A stretch of 5,681 nt of DNA, taken from assembly GCF_903643065.1 (NCBI RefSeq), contig NZ_CAHJWX010000160.1, positions 1-5,681 of the forward strand, given 5' to 3'. The notes beneath the pieces are model-generated. The model was given only the letters and a program-made list of their open reading frames with translations, was not told the DNA's origin and did not search any database. The position numbers and the translations under genes are program-made. This document shows, piece after piece, positions 1 to 5,681 of the stretch (positions are counted from its first letter, which is position 1; each line of letters begins with the position of its first letter). Origin of the DNA: Sphingomonas bacterium. Its GTDB lineage: Bacteria; Pseudomonadota; Alphaproteobacteria; Sphingomonadales; Sphingomonadaceae.

Positions 1-1
1 G

Positions 2-283
2 GAAGGGCCGGTGGCCATCCGCGTCGGCCTGTTGATCGAGGGGCGCCAGCCGGTGCGCGAGGGCGCGGCCGTGCTCGATGCCGATGACAGCGAGGTCGGC
101 CGCGTCACCTCGGGCGGCTTTGCGCCGACCGTCGGCGCGGCCGTGGCGATGGCCTATGTTCCTGCCGCGATGGCCACGCCGGGCACGCGCGTCCGCCTTG
201 CCCAGCGCGGCAAGGTCCACGCGGCGACGGTCACGCCCATGCCTTTCGTCCCCCACCGCTACGTCCGCGCGAGGAAGCCCTGA
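2..283 (+). CDS. gcvT: Glycine cleavage system T-protein (aminomethyltransferase), C-terminal part only
   Basis: The T-protein transfers the one-carbon unit from the aminomethyl-lipoyl arm of GcvH to tetrahydrofolate, giving 5,10-methylene-THF and ammonia. Only the last 93 residues are visible, and the frame is open to the left edge, so the true start is outside the window; the GTG at 11 is an internal valine codon. The visible part matches the C-terminal barrel domain of GcvT. It has '[12 protein letters not shown]', then '[22 protein letters not shown]', a glycine-rich 'PGTRVRL' strand, and a final 'PFVPHRYVR', which are typical closing features of the family. The folate-binding N-terminal domain is not visible. 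The TGA stop is one base before the gcvH ATG, and the gcvH ribosome binding site lies inside this gene's last codons, which suggests translational coupling. The identification is firm because of both the sequence and the neighbours. Confidence 0.93.
   Translation, partial: EGPVAIRVGLLIEGRQPVREGAAVLDADDSEVGRVTSGGFAPTVGAAVAMAYVPAAMATPGTRVRLAQRGKVHAATVTPMPFVPHRYVRARKP
271..277 (+). promoter_or_regulatory. Ribosome binding site of gcvH
   Basis: GAGGAAG sits seven bases before the ATG at 285, inside the final codons of gcvT. It supports the 285 start for gcvH over the upstream ATG at 78 in the same frame, which would only extend the protein through out-of-frame gcvT sequence. Confidence 0.7.
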
Positions 284-284
284 G

Positions 285-656
285 ATGAGCCGCTATTTCA
301 CCACCGAGCATGAATGGATCGAGGTCGACGGCGAGGTCGGCACGGTCGGCATCACCGACCATGCGCAGCATCAGCTGGGCGATGTCGTGTTCGTCGAGAC
401 GCCGGCGGAAGGCCGCGCGCTGACCCGGGGCGACGAGGCGGCGACCGTCGAATCGGTCAAGGCCGCGTCGGACGTCTACGCGCCCGCGTCCGGCACCGTG
501 CTCGAGGGCAATCCCGCGCTCGCCGACACTCCCGAGCTGGTCAATACGGACCCGGAGGGCGAGGGCTGGTTCTTCCGGATCACGCTGAGCGATCCGGACG
601 AGGTGGGCGAGCTGATGGACGAAGCGGCCTATGAGGCGTTCGTCGCGAAGCTGTGA
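285..656 (+). CDS. gcvH: Glycine cleavage system H-protein (lipoyl carrier)
   Basis: GcvH is the mobile carrier of the glycine cleavage complex. Its lipoyl-lysine takes the aminomethyl group from the P-protein, presents it to the T-protein and is reoxidised by the L-protein in the cytoplasm. The product is 123 residues, close to the usual 120-130. It opens with '[11 protein letters not shown]' (residues 4-14) and continues with '[20 protein letters not shown]' (21-40). The lipoylation loop is '[12 protein letters not shown]', in which Lys59 is the expected modified residue. The C-terminal '[13 protein letters not shown]' and the helix ending 'EAFVAKL' are also typical. The start at 285 follows the gcvT stop by one base and has a good ribosome binding site. 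The gene lies between gcvT and gcvPA, as in other alphaproteobacterial gcv operons. Nothing is missing or odd in the protein. Confidence 0.97.
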   Translation: MSRYFTTEHEWIEVDGEVGTVGITDHAQHQLGDVVFVETPAEGRALTRGDEAATVESVKAASDVYAPASGTVLEGNPALADTPELVNTDPEGEGWFFRITLSDPDEVGELMDEAAYEAFVAKL

Positions 657-664
657 TCCCGAAC

Positions 665-770
665 GTCACCCTGAACTTGTTTCAGCATCCATGCGCGATG
701 GCCCGTTCAATGGGTGGCGGCCCGTTTGACAGGCCTCGCGCATGGACCCTGAAAACAAGTTCAGGGTGAC
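665..770. repeat. Palindromic intergenic repeat between gcvH and gcvPA
   Basis: This is a long imperfect inverted repeat filling most of the 143-base gcvH-gcvPA gap. The left arm (665-698) begins GTCACCCTGAACTTG and ends CCATGCGCGA. The right arm (736-770) is its reverse complement apart from one inserted base and two substitutions. A spacer of about 37 bases (699-735) separates them and contains GGCCCGTT twice (700-707 and 719-726). The arms could form a stem of over 30 pairs in the mRNA. The right arm ends 20 bases before the gcvPA ribosome binding site. The sequence resembles a palindromic repeat dispersed in sphingomonad genomes. That family assignment is from memory; the inverted repeat itself is directly visible. 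It has no T-run, so it is not a classic intrinsic terminator. Confidence 0.85.
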
Positions 771-789
771 AATGTCCTTCGATCCGTGC

Positions 790-793
790 GGAG
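790..793 (+). promoter_or_regulatory. Ribosome binding site of gcvPA
   Basis: GGAG lies six bases before the ATG at 800. It is downstream of, and outside, the preceding inverted repeat, so a folded repeat would leave it exposed. Confidence 0.6.
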
Positions 794-799
794 AACCAG

Positions 800-2158
800 A
801 TGCGTTACCTCCCCCTGACCGGCCATGATCGCGAGGCGATGCTCGCCGCGATCGGCGTTCATTCGGTCGATGACCTGTTCGCCGATGTGCCGGCGGCGGC
901 GCGGCTGGACGGGCCGATCGCTGGCCTGCCGGGCCACGCCACCGAATTGGCGGTCGAGCGGCACATGACCGCGCTCGCGCGGCGGAACACCGTCGCGGGC
1001 GAGGTGCCCTTCTTCCTGGGCTGCGGCGCCTATCGGCATCACGTTCCCGCCAGCGTCGATCACCTGATCCAGCGCGGCGAGTTCCTGACCGCCTATACGC
1101 CCTACCAGCCCGAGATCGCGCAGGGCACGTTGCAGATGCTGTTCGAATTTCAGACGCAGGTCGCGCGCCTGCTCGGCACGGATGTCGCCAACGCCAGCAT
1201 GTATGACGGGTCGACCGCTTGCTGGGAGGCGATCGCGATGGCGCGGCGGATCACCCGGCGCGGCAAGGCGATCCTGTCCGCCGGCCTGCATCCTCACTAC
1301 GTGTCGGTCGCGAAGACGATGGCGAAATACACCGGCGACGTGCTCGACACCGCGCTGCCCTGGCTGGTGCCGAAAACCGACCTCGACCGGCTGATCGCCA
1401 TGATCGACGACGACACGAGCTGCGTCGTCGTCCAATATCCCGACATCCTCGGCCGCTTCGCCGATCTGCGCCCGCTCGCCGACGCCTGCCATGCCAGAAA
1501 GGCGCTGCTGATCGCCGTCGTCACCGAGCCGGTCGCGATGGGCGCGCTGGTCAGCCCGGGCGAGATGGACGCGGACATCGTCGTCGGCGAAGGCCAGTCG
1601 CTGGGCGTCGGGCTTCAGTTCGGCGGCCCCTATGTGGGGCTGTTCGGGTGCAAGGAACGCCATGTCCGCCAGATGCCGGGGCGACTGTGCGGCGAGACGG
1701 TGGACGCCGCTGGCCGGCGCGGCTTCGTGCTGACCCTGTCGACGCGCGAGCAGCATATCCGGCGCGAGAAGGCGACGTCCAACATCTGTACCAACTCCGG
1801 CCTGTGCGCGCTCGCCTTTTCGATCCACATGACGCTGCTGGGCGAGGCGGGGCTGCGGCGGCTGGCGGGGCTCAACCATGCGGGCGCCTGCCACGCGGCG
1901 GAGCGGCTGGCCCGGGTGCCGGGCGTCGAGCTGGTCAACGACACCTTCTTCAACGAGTTCACGCTCAAGCTGCCGGTCGAGGCGCGCCCCGTGGTACGCA
2001 CGCTGGCGGGGCGCGGCGTGCTCGCGGGCGTGTCGTTGGGGCGGCTCTATCCGGGCGAGGCGGCGCTGGCCCAGGGGCTGGTCGTCGCGGTGACGGAGAC
2101 GACGACGACCGACGACGTGGAGGCGTTGGCGACGACGCTGACGGAGGTGTTGGCGTGA
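800..2158 (+). CDS. gcvPA: Glycine dehydrogenase (decarboxylating) subunit 1, P-protein alpha
   Basis: This is the non-PLP-lysine half of the two-subunit P-protein. With GcvPB it decarboxylates glycine and passes the aminomethyl group to the lipoyl arm of GcvH. The product is 452 residues, the usual size for the split alpha subunit. Visible family blocks are '[19 protein letters not shown]' near residues 71-90, '[18 protein letters not shown]' with AYTPYQPEI at 98-106, '[10 protein letters not shown]' (131-140), a region rich in 'VVQYPD', and '[18 protein letters not shown]' around 322-339. The fold is a PLP-transferase type I relative, and the catalytic lysine is contributed by GcvPB, so its absence here is expected. 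The ATG at 800 has a GGAG site six bases upstream. The gene is 143 bases after gcvH and 109 before gcvPB, and both gaps hold palindromic repeats. No frameshift or damage is seen. Confidence 0.97.
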   Translation: MRYLPLTGHDREAMLAAIGVHSVDDLFADVPAAARLDGPIAGLPGHATELAVERHMTALARRNTVAGEVPFFLGCGAYRHHVPASVDHLIQRGEFLTAYTPYQPEIAQGTLQMLFEFQTQVARLLGTDVANASMYDGSTACWEAIAMARRITRRGKAILSAGLHPHYVSVAKTMAKYTGDVLDTALPWLVPKTDLDRLIAMIDDDTSCVVVQYPDILGRFADLRPLADACHARKALLIAVVTEPVAMGALVSPGEMDADIVVGEGQSLGVGLQFGGPYVGLFGCKERHVRQMPGRLCGETVDAAGRRGFVLTLSTREQHIRREKATSNICTNSGLCALAFSIHMTLLGEAGLRRLAGLNHAGACHAAERLARVPGVELVNDTFFNEFTLKLPVEARPVVRTLAGRGVLAGVSLGRLYPGEAALAQGLVVAVTETTTTDDVEALATTLTEVLA

Positions 2159-2165
2159 TCCACTC

Positions 2166-2247
2166 TCCGTTCGTCCCGAGCGACGTCGAGGGACAGGTCT
2201 GGTTGCGACGTGCCGAAAGTGCCTCGACTTCGCTCGGCACGAACGGA
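2166..2247. repeat. Palindromic intergenic repeat between gcvPA and gcvPB
   Basis: This inverted repeat has a left arm at 2166-2192 (starting TCCGTTCGTCCCGAGCGA) and a right arm at 2221-2247 (starting GCCTCGACTTCGCTCGG). They are complementary at 24 of 27 positions and are separated by 28 bases. The element occupies most of the 109-base gap. The gcvPB ribosome binding site starts nine bases after it. In translation the arms give 'FVPSDVEG' and 'STSLGTNG', peptides that I recognise as repeat-derived spurious coding in sphingomonads. It is a different sequence type from the gcvH-gcvPA element. Its function is unknown. It might stabilise the upstream mRNA or slow polymerase or RNases between the two subunit genes. 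Confidence 0.85.
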
Positions 2248-2255
2248 TTTGGGCT

Positions 2256-2260
2256 GGAGG
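2256..2260 (+). promoter_or_regulatory. Ribosome binding site of gcvPB
   Basis: A strong GGAGG lies seven bases before the ATG at 2268. It decides that start over the in-frame ATG at residue 12 of the product, which has no comparable site. Confidence 0.75.
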
Positions 2261-2267
2261 TATCCGC

Positions 2268-3845
2268 ATGAGCGCGAACACAAGCGGCTGGCGTCCCGAG
2301 ATGACGCCCGGCAAGGCCGATGCGCCCACCACCACGGGCAACAAGGCGCTGATGCTGGAGGAGCCGTTGATCTTCGAGATCGGCTCGACGCGCACCACCG
2401 GCGTCGACTTCGCCGATGGCGATGTCCATCATGATCGGCTGGGCGGGCTCACCCGCAAGGCGCCGATCGGCCTGCCGGGGCTGAGCGAGCCGGAGACGGT
2501 GCGGCACTACACGCGCCTGTCGCGCCAGAACTACGCGATCGACCTGGGCCTGTTCCCGCTCGGCTCGTGCACGATGAAGCACAACCCGCGATTGAACGAG
2601 AAGATGGCGCGGCTGCCCGGCTTCGCCGACATCCACCCGCTCCAGCCCGTCGACACGGTGCAGGGCGCGCTGGGCGTCATCAACGAGCTGGCGATGTGGC
2701 TGATCAAGCTGACCGGCATGGCGGGCGTGGCGATGACGCCCAAGGCGGGCGCGCATGGCGAGCTGTGTGGCATGTTGTGCATTAAGGCGGCGTTGGCGGC
2801 GCGGGGCGAGGGCGGGCGCAAGGTGGTGCTGGTGCCCGAGAGCGCGCACGGCACCAATCCCGCCACCGCCGCCGTCGCCGGCTTCACCGTCGAGGATATT
2901 CCGGCGACGGCCGACGGCCGCGTCGACCTCGCCGCGCTGGAGGCGCGGTTGGGGCCGGACGTGGCGGGGATCATGATCACCAACCCCAACACCTGCGGCC
3001 TGTTCGAGCGCGACCTCAAGAAGATCAGCGACGCCGTCCACGCGGCCGGCGGCTATGTCTATTGCGATGGCGCGAACTTCAACGCGATCGTCGGCAAGGT
3101 GCGCGCCGGCGATCTCGGCATCGACGCCATGCACATCAACCTGCACAAGACCTTCTCGACGCCCCATGGCGGCGGTGGCCCGGGCTCGGGCCCGGTGGTG
3201 CTGTCGGCGGCGCTGAGCGCGTTCGGGCCGCTGCCCTATACCGCGCGGACGGCGGACGGCTACGTCCACCTCGTCGAGGAGGGTGACGCCGACGCGTTCT
3301 CGGCCGAGCATTACGACGGTGCCGTCACCTGCTTGGGCCGGATGACCGCCTTCCATGGCCAGATGGGCATGTTCACCCGCGCGCTGACCTATATCCTGTC
3401 GCACGGCGCCGATGGCCTCCGGCAGGTGGCGGAGGACGCGGTGCTCAACGCGAACTACGTCCTGCGCGGCTTGGCCGACGTGCTCGACGCGCCGTTCGCC
3501 GGCTCTGGTCCCTGCATGCACGAGGCGCTGTTCTCCGACGAAGGCTTCGCCGACGGCTTCTCGACACTGGACGTCGCCAAGGGGCTGATCGACGAGGGCT
3601 TCCACCCGATGACGGTCTACTTCCCGCTCGTGGTGCACGGCGCGATGCTGGTGGAGCCGACCGAGACGGAGTCGAAGGCCGCGCTCGACCAGTTCATCGC
3701 CGCGCTACGCTCGGTGGCGCAGCGCGCGAGGGCGGGCGACGCGTCGCTCAAGACCGCCCCGCATTTCGCCCCGCGCGCGCGGCTGGACGAGACGCTGGCG
3801 GCGAGGCGGCCGATGCTGGTGTGGAAGGAGCCGGGAGCGGATTGA
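2268..3845 (+). CDS. gcvPB: Glycine dehydrogenase (decarboxylating) subunit 2, P-protein beta, PLP-binding
   Basis: This is the PLP-carrying half of the split P-protein of the glycine cleavage system. It forms the glycine-PLP aldimine and releases CO2, working with GcvPA and GcvH. The product is 525 residues, normal for the family. Recognisable blocks are 'TTTGNKALMLEEPLIFEIGS' near the N-terminus, 'PLGSCTMKHNP' (Cys101), 'MTPKAGAHGELCGML', 'ESAHGTNPATAAVAGF' (His194), 'TCGLFERDLKKI', and 'YCDGANFNAI' with Asp267, the likely partner of the PLP ring nitrogen. The Schiff-base lysine is Lys294 in 'NLHKTFSTPHGGGGPG'. The C-terminus has the usual 'EPTETESK' and 'ARRPMLVWKEPG' features. The ATG at 2268 follows a GGAGG by seven bases. 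It is the last gene of the visible operon and converges with ohr across a structured 161-base gap. All key residues are present. Confidence 0.97.
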   Translation: MSANTSGWRPEMTPGKADAPTTTGNKALMLEEPLIFEIGSTRTTGVDFADGDVHHDRLGGLTRKAPIGLPGLSEPETVRHYTRLSRQNYAIDLGLFPLGSCTMKHNPRLNEKMARLPGFADIHPLQPVDTVQGALGVINELAMWLIKLTGMAGVAMTPKAGAHGELCGMLCIKAALAARGEGGRKVVLVPESAHGTNPATAAVAGFTVEDIPATADGRVDLAALEARLGPDVAGIMITNPNTCGLFERDLKKISDAVHAAGGYVYCDGANFNAIVGKVRAGDLGIDAMHINLHKTFSTPHGGGGPGSGPVVLSAALSAFGPLPYTARTADGYVHLVEEGDADAFSAEHYDGAVTCLGRMTAFHGQMGMFTRALTYILSHGADGLRQVAEDAVLNANYVLRGLADVLDAPFAGSGPCMHEALFSDEGFADGFSTLDVAKGLIDEGFHPMTVYFPLVVHGAMLVEPTETESKAALDQFIAALRSVAQRARAGDASLKTAPHFAPRARLDETLAARRPMLVWKEPGAD

Positions 3846-3852
3846 CACTTGT

Positions 3853-3999
3853 CCCTCTCCCCTTGCGGGAGAGGGAGGGGCCCGCTGCCGAAGGCAGTGG
3901 GAGGGTGAGGGGGCGAGCCGCAGGCTCGCGGCGCTGGTGCGCCGCACCCCTCATCCGTCTCGGCTGCGCCGAGCCACCTTCTCCCGCAAGGGGAGAAGG
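3853..3999. repeat. Multi-hairpin palindromic element between convergent gcvPB and ohr
   Basis: The outer arms are 3853-3875 and 3977-3999, complementary at 21 of 23 positions. Each arm is itself a 9-bp hairpin with a 5-base loop: CCCTCTCCC with GGGAGAGGG on the left, CCTTCTCCC with GGGAGAAGG on the right. Inside lie further hairpins: 3881-3889 with 3893-3901 (one G-T pair), 3913-3919 with 3923-3929, 3930-3934 with 3939-3943, and 3959-3964 with 3968-3973. A second long-range pair of tracts joins GGGTGAGGGG (about 3903-3912) to CCCCTCATCC (about 3947-3956). The element fills almost the whole gap between the two stop codons, so it could act as a two-way transcript end or 3'-end stabiliser, although no T-run follows any stem. 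Repeats of this CCTCTCCCC/GCGGGAGAGGG look are common in proteobacterial genomes (from memory). Confidence 0.85.
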
Positions 4000-4006
4000 A
4001 GAACGA

Positions 4007-4432
4007 TCACCCCACGTTCAGCCCGACATTCAGATTGCCGCGCGTCGCGTTCGAATATGGGCATACCTCGTGCGCCGCCGCCATCAGCTTTTCCGCATCG
4101 GCCGTGTCGACGCCGGGCAGCGTCGCGGTCAGGTCGGCGGTGATGCCGAAGCCGCCTTCCTCGCGCGGGCCGAAGCCGATCTCCGCCGTCACCGTCGCGT
4201 CGCCGGGCACCGACACGCCGACCTTGCCGCTCACCGCCTTCATCGCGCCCAGGAAGCAGGCGGCATAGCCGGCCGCGAACAGCTTTTCCGGATTGGCGCC
4301 CGCATCCGAGCTGCCGCCCATCGCCGGGGGCAATGTGAGCGTCACGTCCACCGCGCCGTCGGGCGTGCGCGCGGACCCGTCGCGCCCGCCGGTGGCGGTC
4401 GCCTGCGTCTTGTAGATCACGTTCACCGCCAT
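4007..4432 (-). CDS. ohr: Organic hydroperoxide reductase, OsmC/Ohr family
   Basis: Ohr is a cytoplasmic thiol peroxidase that reduces organic and lipid hydroperoxides to alcohols using a two-cysteine centre, in known members recycled by lipoylated proteins. The product is 141 residues, the normal family length. It opens with 'VIYKTQATATGGRDG', in which Arg17 matches the catalytic arginine. Glu49 in 'NPEKLFAAGYAACF' matches the glutamate that pairs with it. The peroxidatic Cys59 lies in the same block and the resolving Cys124 in 'HEVCPYSNATRGN'. This combination favours Ohr over OsmC. The ATG at 4432 is preceded six bases upstream by AAGGAGA; an in-frame GTG at 4456 is rejected because it would put that site inside the coding region. 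The stop of the DUF885 gene lies 35 bases upstream, so co-transcription is likely. No ohrR regulator gene or clear OhrR operator is seen. Confidence 0.93.
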   Translation of the reverse strand: MAVNVIYKTQATATGGRDGSARTPDGAVDVTLTLPPAMGGSSDAGANPEKLFAAGYAACFLGAMKAVSGKVGVSVPGDATVTAEIGFGPREEGGFGITADLTATLPGVDTADAEKLMAAAHEVCPYSNATRGNLNVGLNVG

Positions 4433-4438
4433 CGTCCG

Positions 4439-4445
4439 TCTCCTT
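4439..4445 (-). promoter_or_regulatory. Ribosome binding site of ohr
   Basis: On the minus strand AAGGAGA lies six bases before the ATG at 4432, in the 35-base gap after the DUF885 stop. It fixes the ohr start. I see no convincing promoter in this short gap. Confidence 0.7.
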
Positions 4446-4467
4446 CGGATCGGCACATAGGTTCGCG

Positions 4468-5681
4468 TCAGGACGGCGGGTAGGGGCTCTTGCCGCCCTC
4501 GGCGATGAAGCGGTCGATCCGCGCCTCCACCACCGGCAGCGGCACGGAGCCCAGCGACAGCACGGTGTCGTGGAATGCGCGCACGTCGAAGCGCGGCCCC
4601 AGTGCGACCTGCGCCTTGGCCCGCGCGCGGCGGATCGTCATTTCACCCAGATAATAGGACAGCGCCTGGCCGGGCCAGCCGATATAGCGGTCCACCTCCG
4701 TCTTGATCTCCTGCTCGGACAATGCGGTATTGTCGCGCAGATAGGCCTGCGCCCGTTCGCGGCTCCAGCCCTGCGCGTGAAGGCCGGTATCGACCACCAG
4801 CCGCGCGGCGCGCCAGGCCTGGTAGGAGAGCATCCCGAACCGCTCATAGGGCGTCTGGTAGAAGCCCATCTCGTCGCCCAGCCGCTCGCAATAGACGGCC
4901 CAGCCCTCGCCATAGGCCGAGATATAGCTCTGGCGACGGAAGGGCGGCAGCGCGGTGTTCTCCGCGGCCAGCGGGATCTGCATCGCGTGGCCGGGCGCGC
5001 TTTCGTGCAGCGTCAGCGCGGGGAGCTGGAACAGCGGCCGCGATGGCAGATCATAGGTGTTGACCAGATATTGTCCCGGCCCGCCGCGCCCGGCGGTGTA
5101 ATAGGGCGCGATTTCGGGCGGGACGGGCACGATCGCGAAGCGGCGGCGCGGCAGGCGGCCGAACCATTGGTCGGCGATGCCGTCGAAGCGCTTGGCCTCC
5201 GACGCCGCCTCCTTCAGCAACTCGTCCGCCGTCCTGGCGTAGAAGCGCGGATCGGTGCGCAGGAAGTGGAGGAAAGCGGGCAGGTCGCCGGTGAAGCCCG
5301 CGTCCGCCCGGGTCTTCTCCATCTCGGCACGGATGCCCGCCATCTCGTCGAGGCCGATGCGATGGATCGCGTCGGGGGCGAGGTCGAGCGTCGTGTAGAC
5401 GCGGATGCGGCTGCGATAATAGGCGGCGCCGTCGGGCAGGCTCGCCGCGCCGATCGCGGGCTTGAGCCCGGGGAAGTAGGTCTCGCGCAGGAAGGCGAGC
5501 AGCCGCCGGTGCGCGGGGATGACCACCGCGGCGATCGTGCGCCGCGCCTCGTCCTGCAGCTGGGCGCGGTCGGCGAGCGTGGCGGTCAGTTTCGCGAACG
5601 GCTGAAAGAAGACCGTCGCGTCGGGCGTGGCCGCGCCCGCCACGGCGGCCACCGGCTGGTCGCGCCCGGTCATCACCACCG
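4468..5681 (-). CDS. DUF885 family putative metallohydrolase, 5' end beyond the window
   Basis: This is a member of the DUF885 family, whose members are about 550-620 residues, often exported, and carry a zinc-peptidase-like site; the substrate is not established. About 404 codons are visible and the frame is open to the right edge, so the true start and any signal peptide are outside. The valine and methionine codons at the edge are not taken as starts. The key block is 'LTLHESAPGHAMQIPLA', an HExxPGH motif whose histidine codons lie at 5005-5007 and 4987-4989. It is followed 27 residues later by 'YGEGWAVYCERLGDEMGFY', whose glutamate is a likely third metal ligand. Upstream blocks 'YYRSRIRVYTTLDLAPDAIHRIGLDEM' type and 'YYTAGRGGPGQYLVNTYDLPSR' also fit the family, as does the C-terminal 'DRYIGWPGQALSYYLGEM'. 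Peptidase activity is inferred from the motif only. The stop is 35 bases before ohr. Confidence 0.9.
   Translation of the reverse strand, partial: VVMTGRDQPVAAVAGAATPDATVFFQPFAKLTATLADRAQLQDEARRTIAAVVIPAHRRLLAFLRETYFPGLKPAIGAASLPDGAAYYRSRIRVYTTLDLAPDAIHRIGLDEMAGIRAEMEKTRADAGFTGDLPAFLHFLRTDPRFYARTADELLKEAASEAKRFDGIADQWFGRLPRRRFAIVPVPPEIAPYYTAGRGGPGQYLVNTYDLPSRPLFQLPALTLHESAPGHAMQIPLAAENTALPPFRRQSYISAYGEGWAVYCERLGDEMGFYQTPYERFGMLSYQAWRAARLVVDTGLHAQGWSRERAQAYLRDNTALSEQEIKTEVDRYIGWPGQALSYYLGEMTIRRARAKAQVALGPRFDVRAFHDTVLSLGSVPLPVVEARIDRFIAEGGKSPYPPS

Noticed and set aside
1..283. gcvT as a truncated or broken gene
   Set aside because: The frame is open to the window edge and the C-terminal domain is intact, so the missing part is most simply outside the window.
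2159..2267. Possible small gene in the gcvPA-gcvPB gap
   Set aside because: The only peptides there come from the inverted repeat arms, and the gap has no start codon with a ribosome binding site other than that of gcvPB.
1219..2271. Second plus-strand frame of 350 codons inside gcvPA and running into the repeat
   Set aside because: It is out of frame with gcvPA, has Arg/Gly/Ala-rich composition and ends in repeat-derived sequence. The gcvPA frame explains the region fully.
761..2398. Long open frame of 545 codons on the minus strand opposite gcvPA
   Set aside because: The translation is rich in Arg, His, Gln and Ala with low complexity, typical of the antisense frame of a high-GC gene. It shows no family motif and covers the clear gcvPA gene and two repeat-bearing gaps.
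1965..3638. Long open frame of 557 codons on the minus strand opposite gcvPB
   Set aside because: This is the antisense shadow of gcvPB. It runs through the 2166-2247 repeat, giving repeat-derived 'FVPSEVEA ... STSLGTNG' peptide, and has no recognisable domain or ribosome binding site.
3853..3999. CRISPR-like array or classic intrinsic terminator
   Set aside because: The repeats are inverted and not evenly spaced direct repeats, so it is not CRISPR. None of the stems is followed by a T-run on either strand, so a standard intrinsic terminator cannot be claimed.
3821..4483. Plus-strand frame of 220 codons across the 3846-4006 repeat and opposite ohr
   Set aside because: It starts inside gcvPB, passes through the hairpin element and then reads antisense to ohr, whose catalytic residues are intact on the other strand.

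Overview
The window looks like a chromosomal stretch from a high-GC alphaproteobacterium, most likely a sphingomonad (Sphingomonas or a relative). The reasons are the strong G/C third-position bias, the gene order gcvT-gcvH-gcvPA-gcvPB, and the kinds of dispersed palindromic repeats in the gaps. In stray translation, the repeat between gcvPA and gcvPB gives the 'FVPSDVEG ... STSLGTNG' type of peptide that I associate with sphingomonad genomes. This placement is inferred from pattern memory, not from a search.

Positions 2-3845 on the + strand hold the end of a glycine cleavage operon. It runs from the C-terminal part of gcvT (T-protein, aminomethyltransferase) through gcvH (H-protein, lipoyl carrier) to gcvPA and gcvPB (the two subunits of the split P-protein, a PLP-dependent glycine decarboxylase). 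GcvPA/GcvPB decarboxylate glycine and load the aminomethyl group on the lipoyl arm of GcvH (Lys59 here). GcvT then moves the one-carbon unit to tetrahydrofolate and releases ammonia. The L-protein (lipoamide dehydrogenase) that reoxidises the arm is not in the window. The gcvT promoter and any glycine riboswitch would lie upstream, out of view.

Positions 4007-5681 on the - strand hold two genes in the opposite direction: a DUF885-family putative metallohydrolase (5' end beyond the window) and, 35 bases downstream of its stop, ohr, an organic hydroperoxide reductase of the OsmC/Ohr family. They converge on gcvPB.

Each of the three gaps longer than 100 bases (657-799, 2159-2267, 3846-4006) is largely filled by a palindromic repeat element, and the three belong to different sequence types. 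Two lie inside the gcv operon and the third lies between the convergent transcripts. These elements are the most notable non-gene content. I see no mobile-element gene, CRISPR array, tRNA or rRNA, and no sign of an undescribed multi-gene system. The genes themselves are ordinary housekeeping genes with intact key residues.
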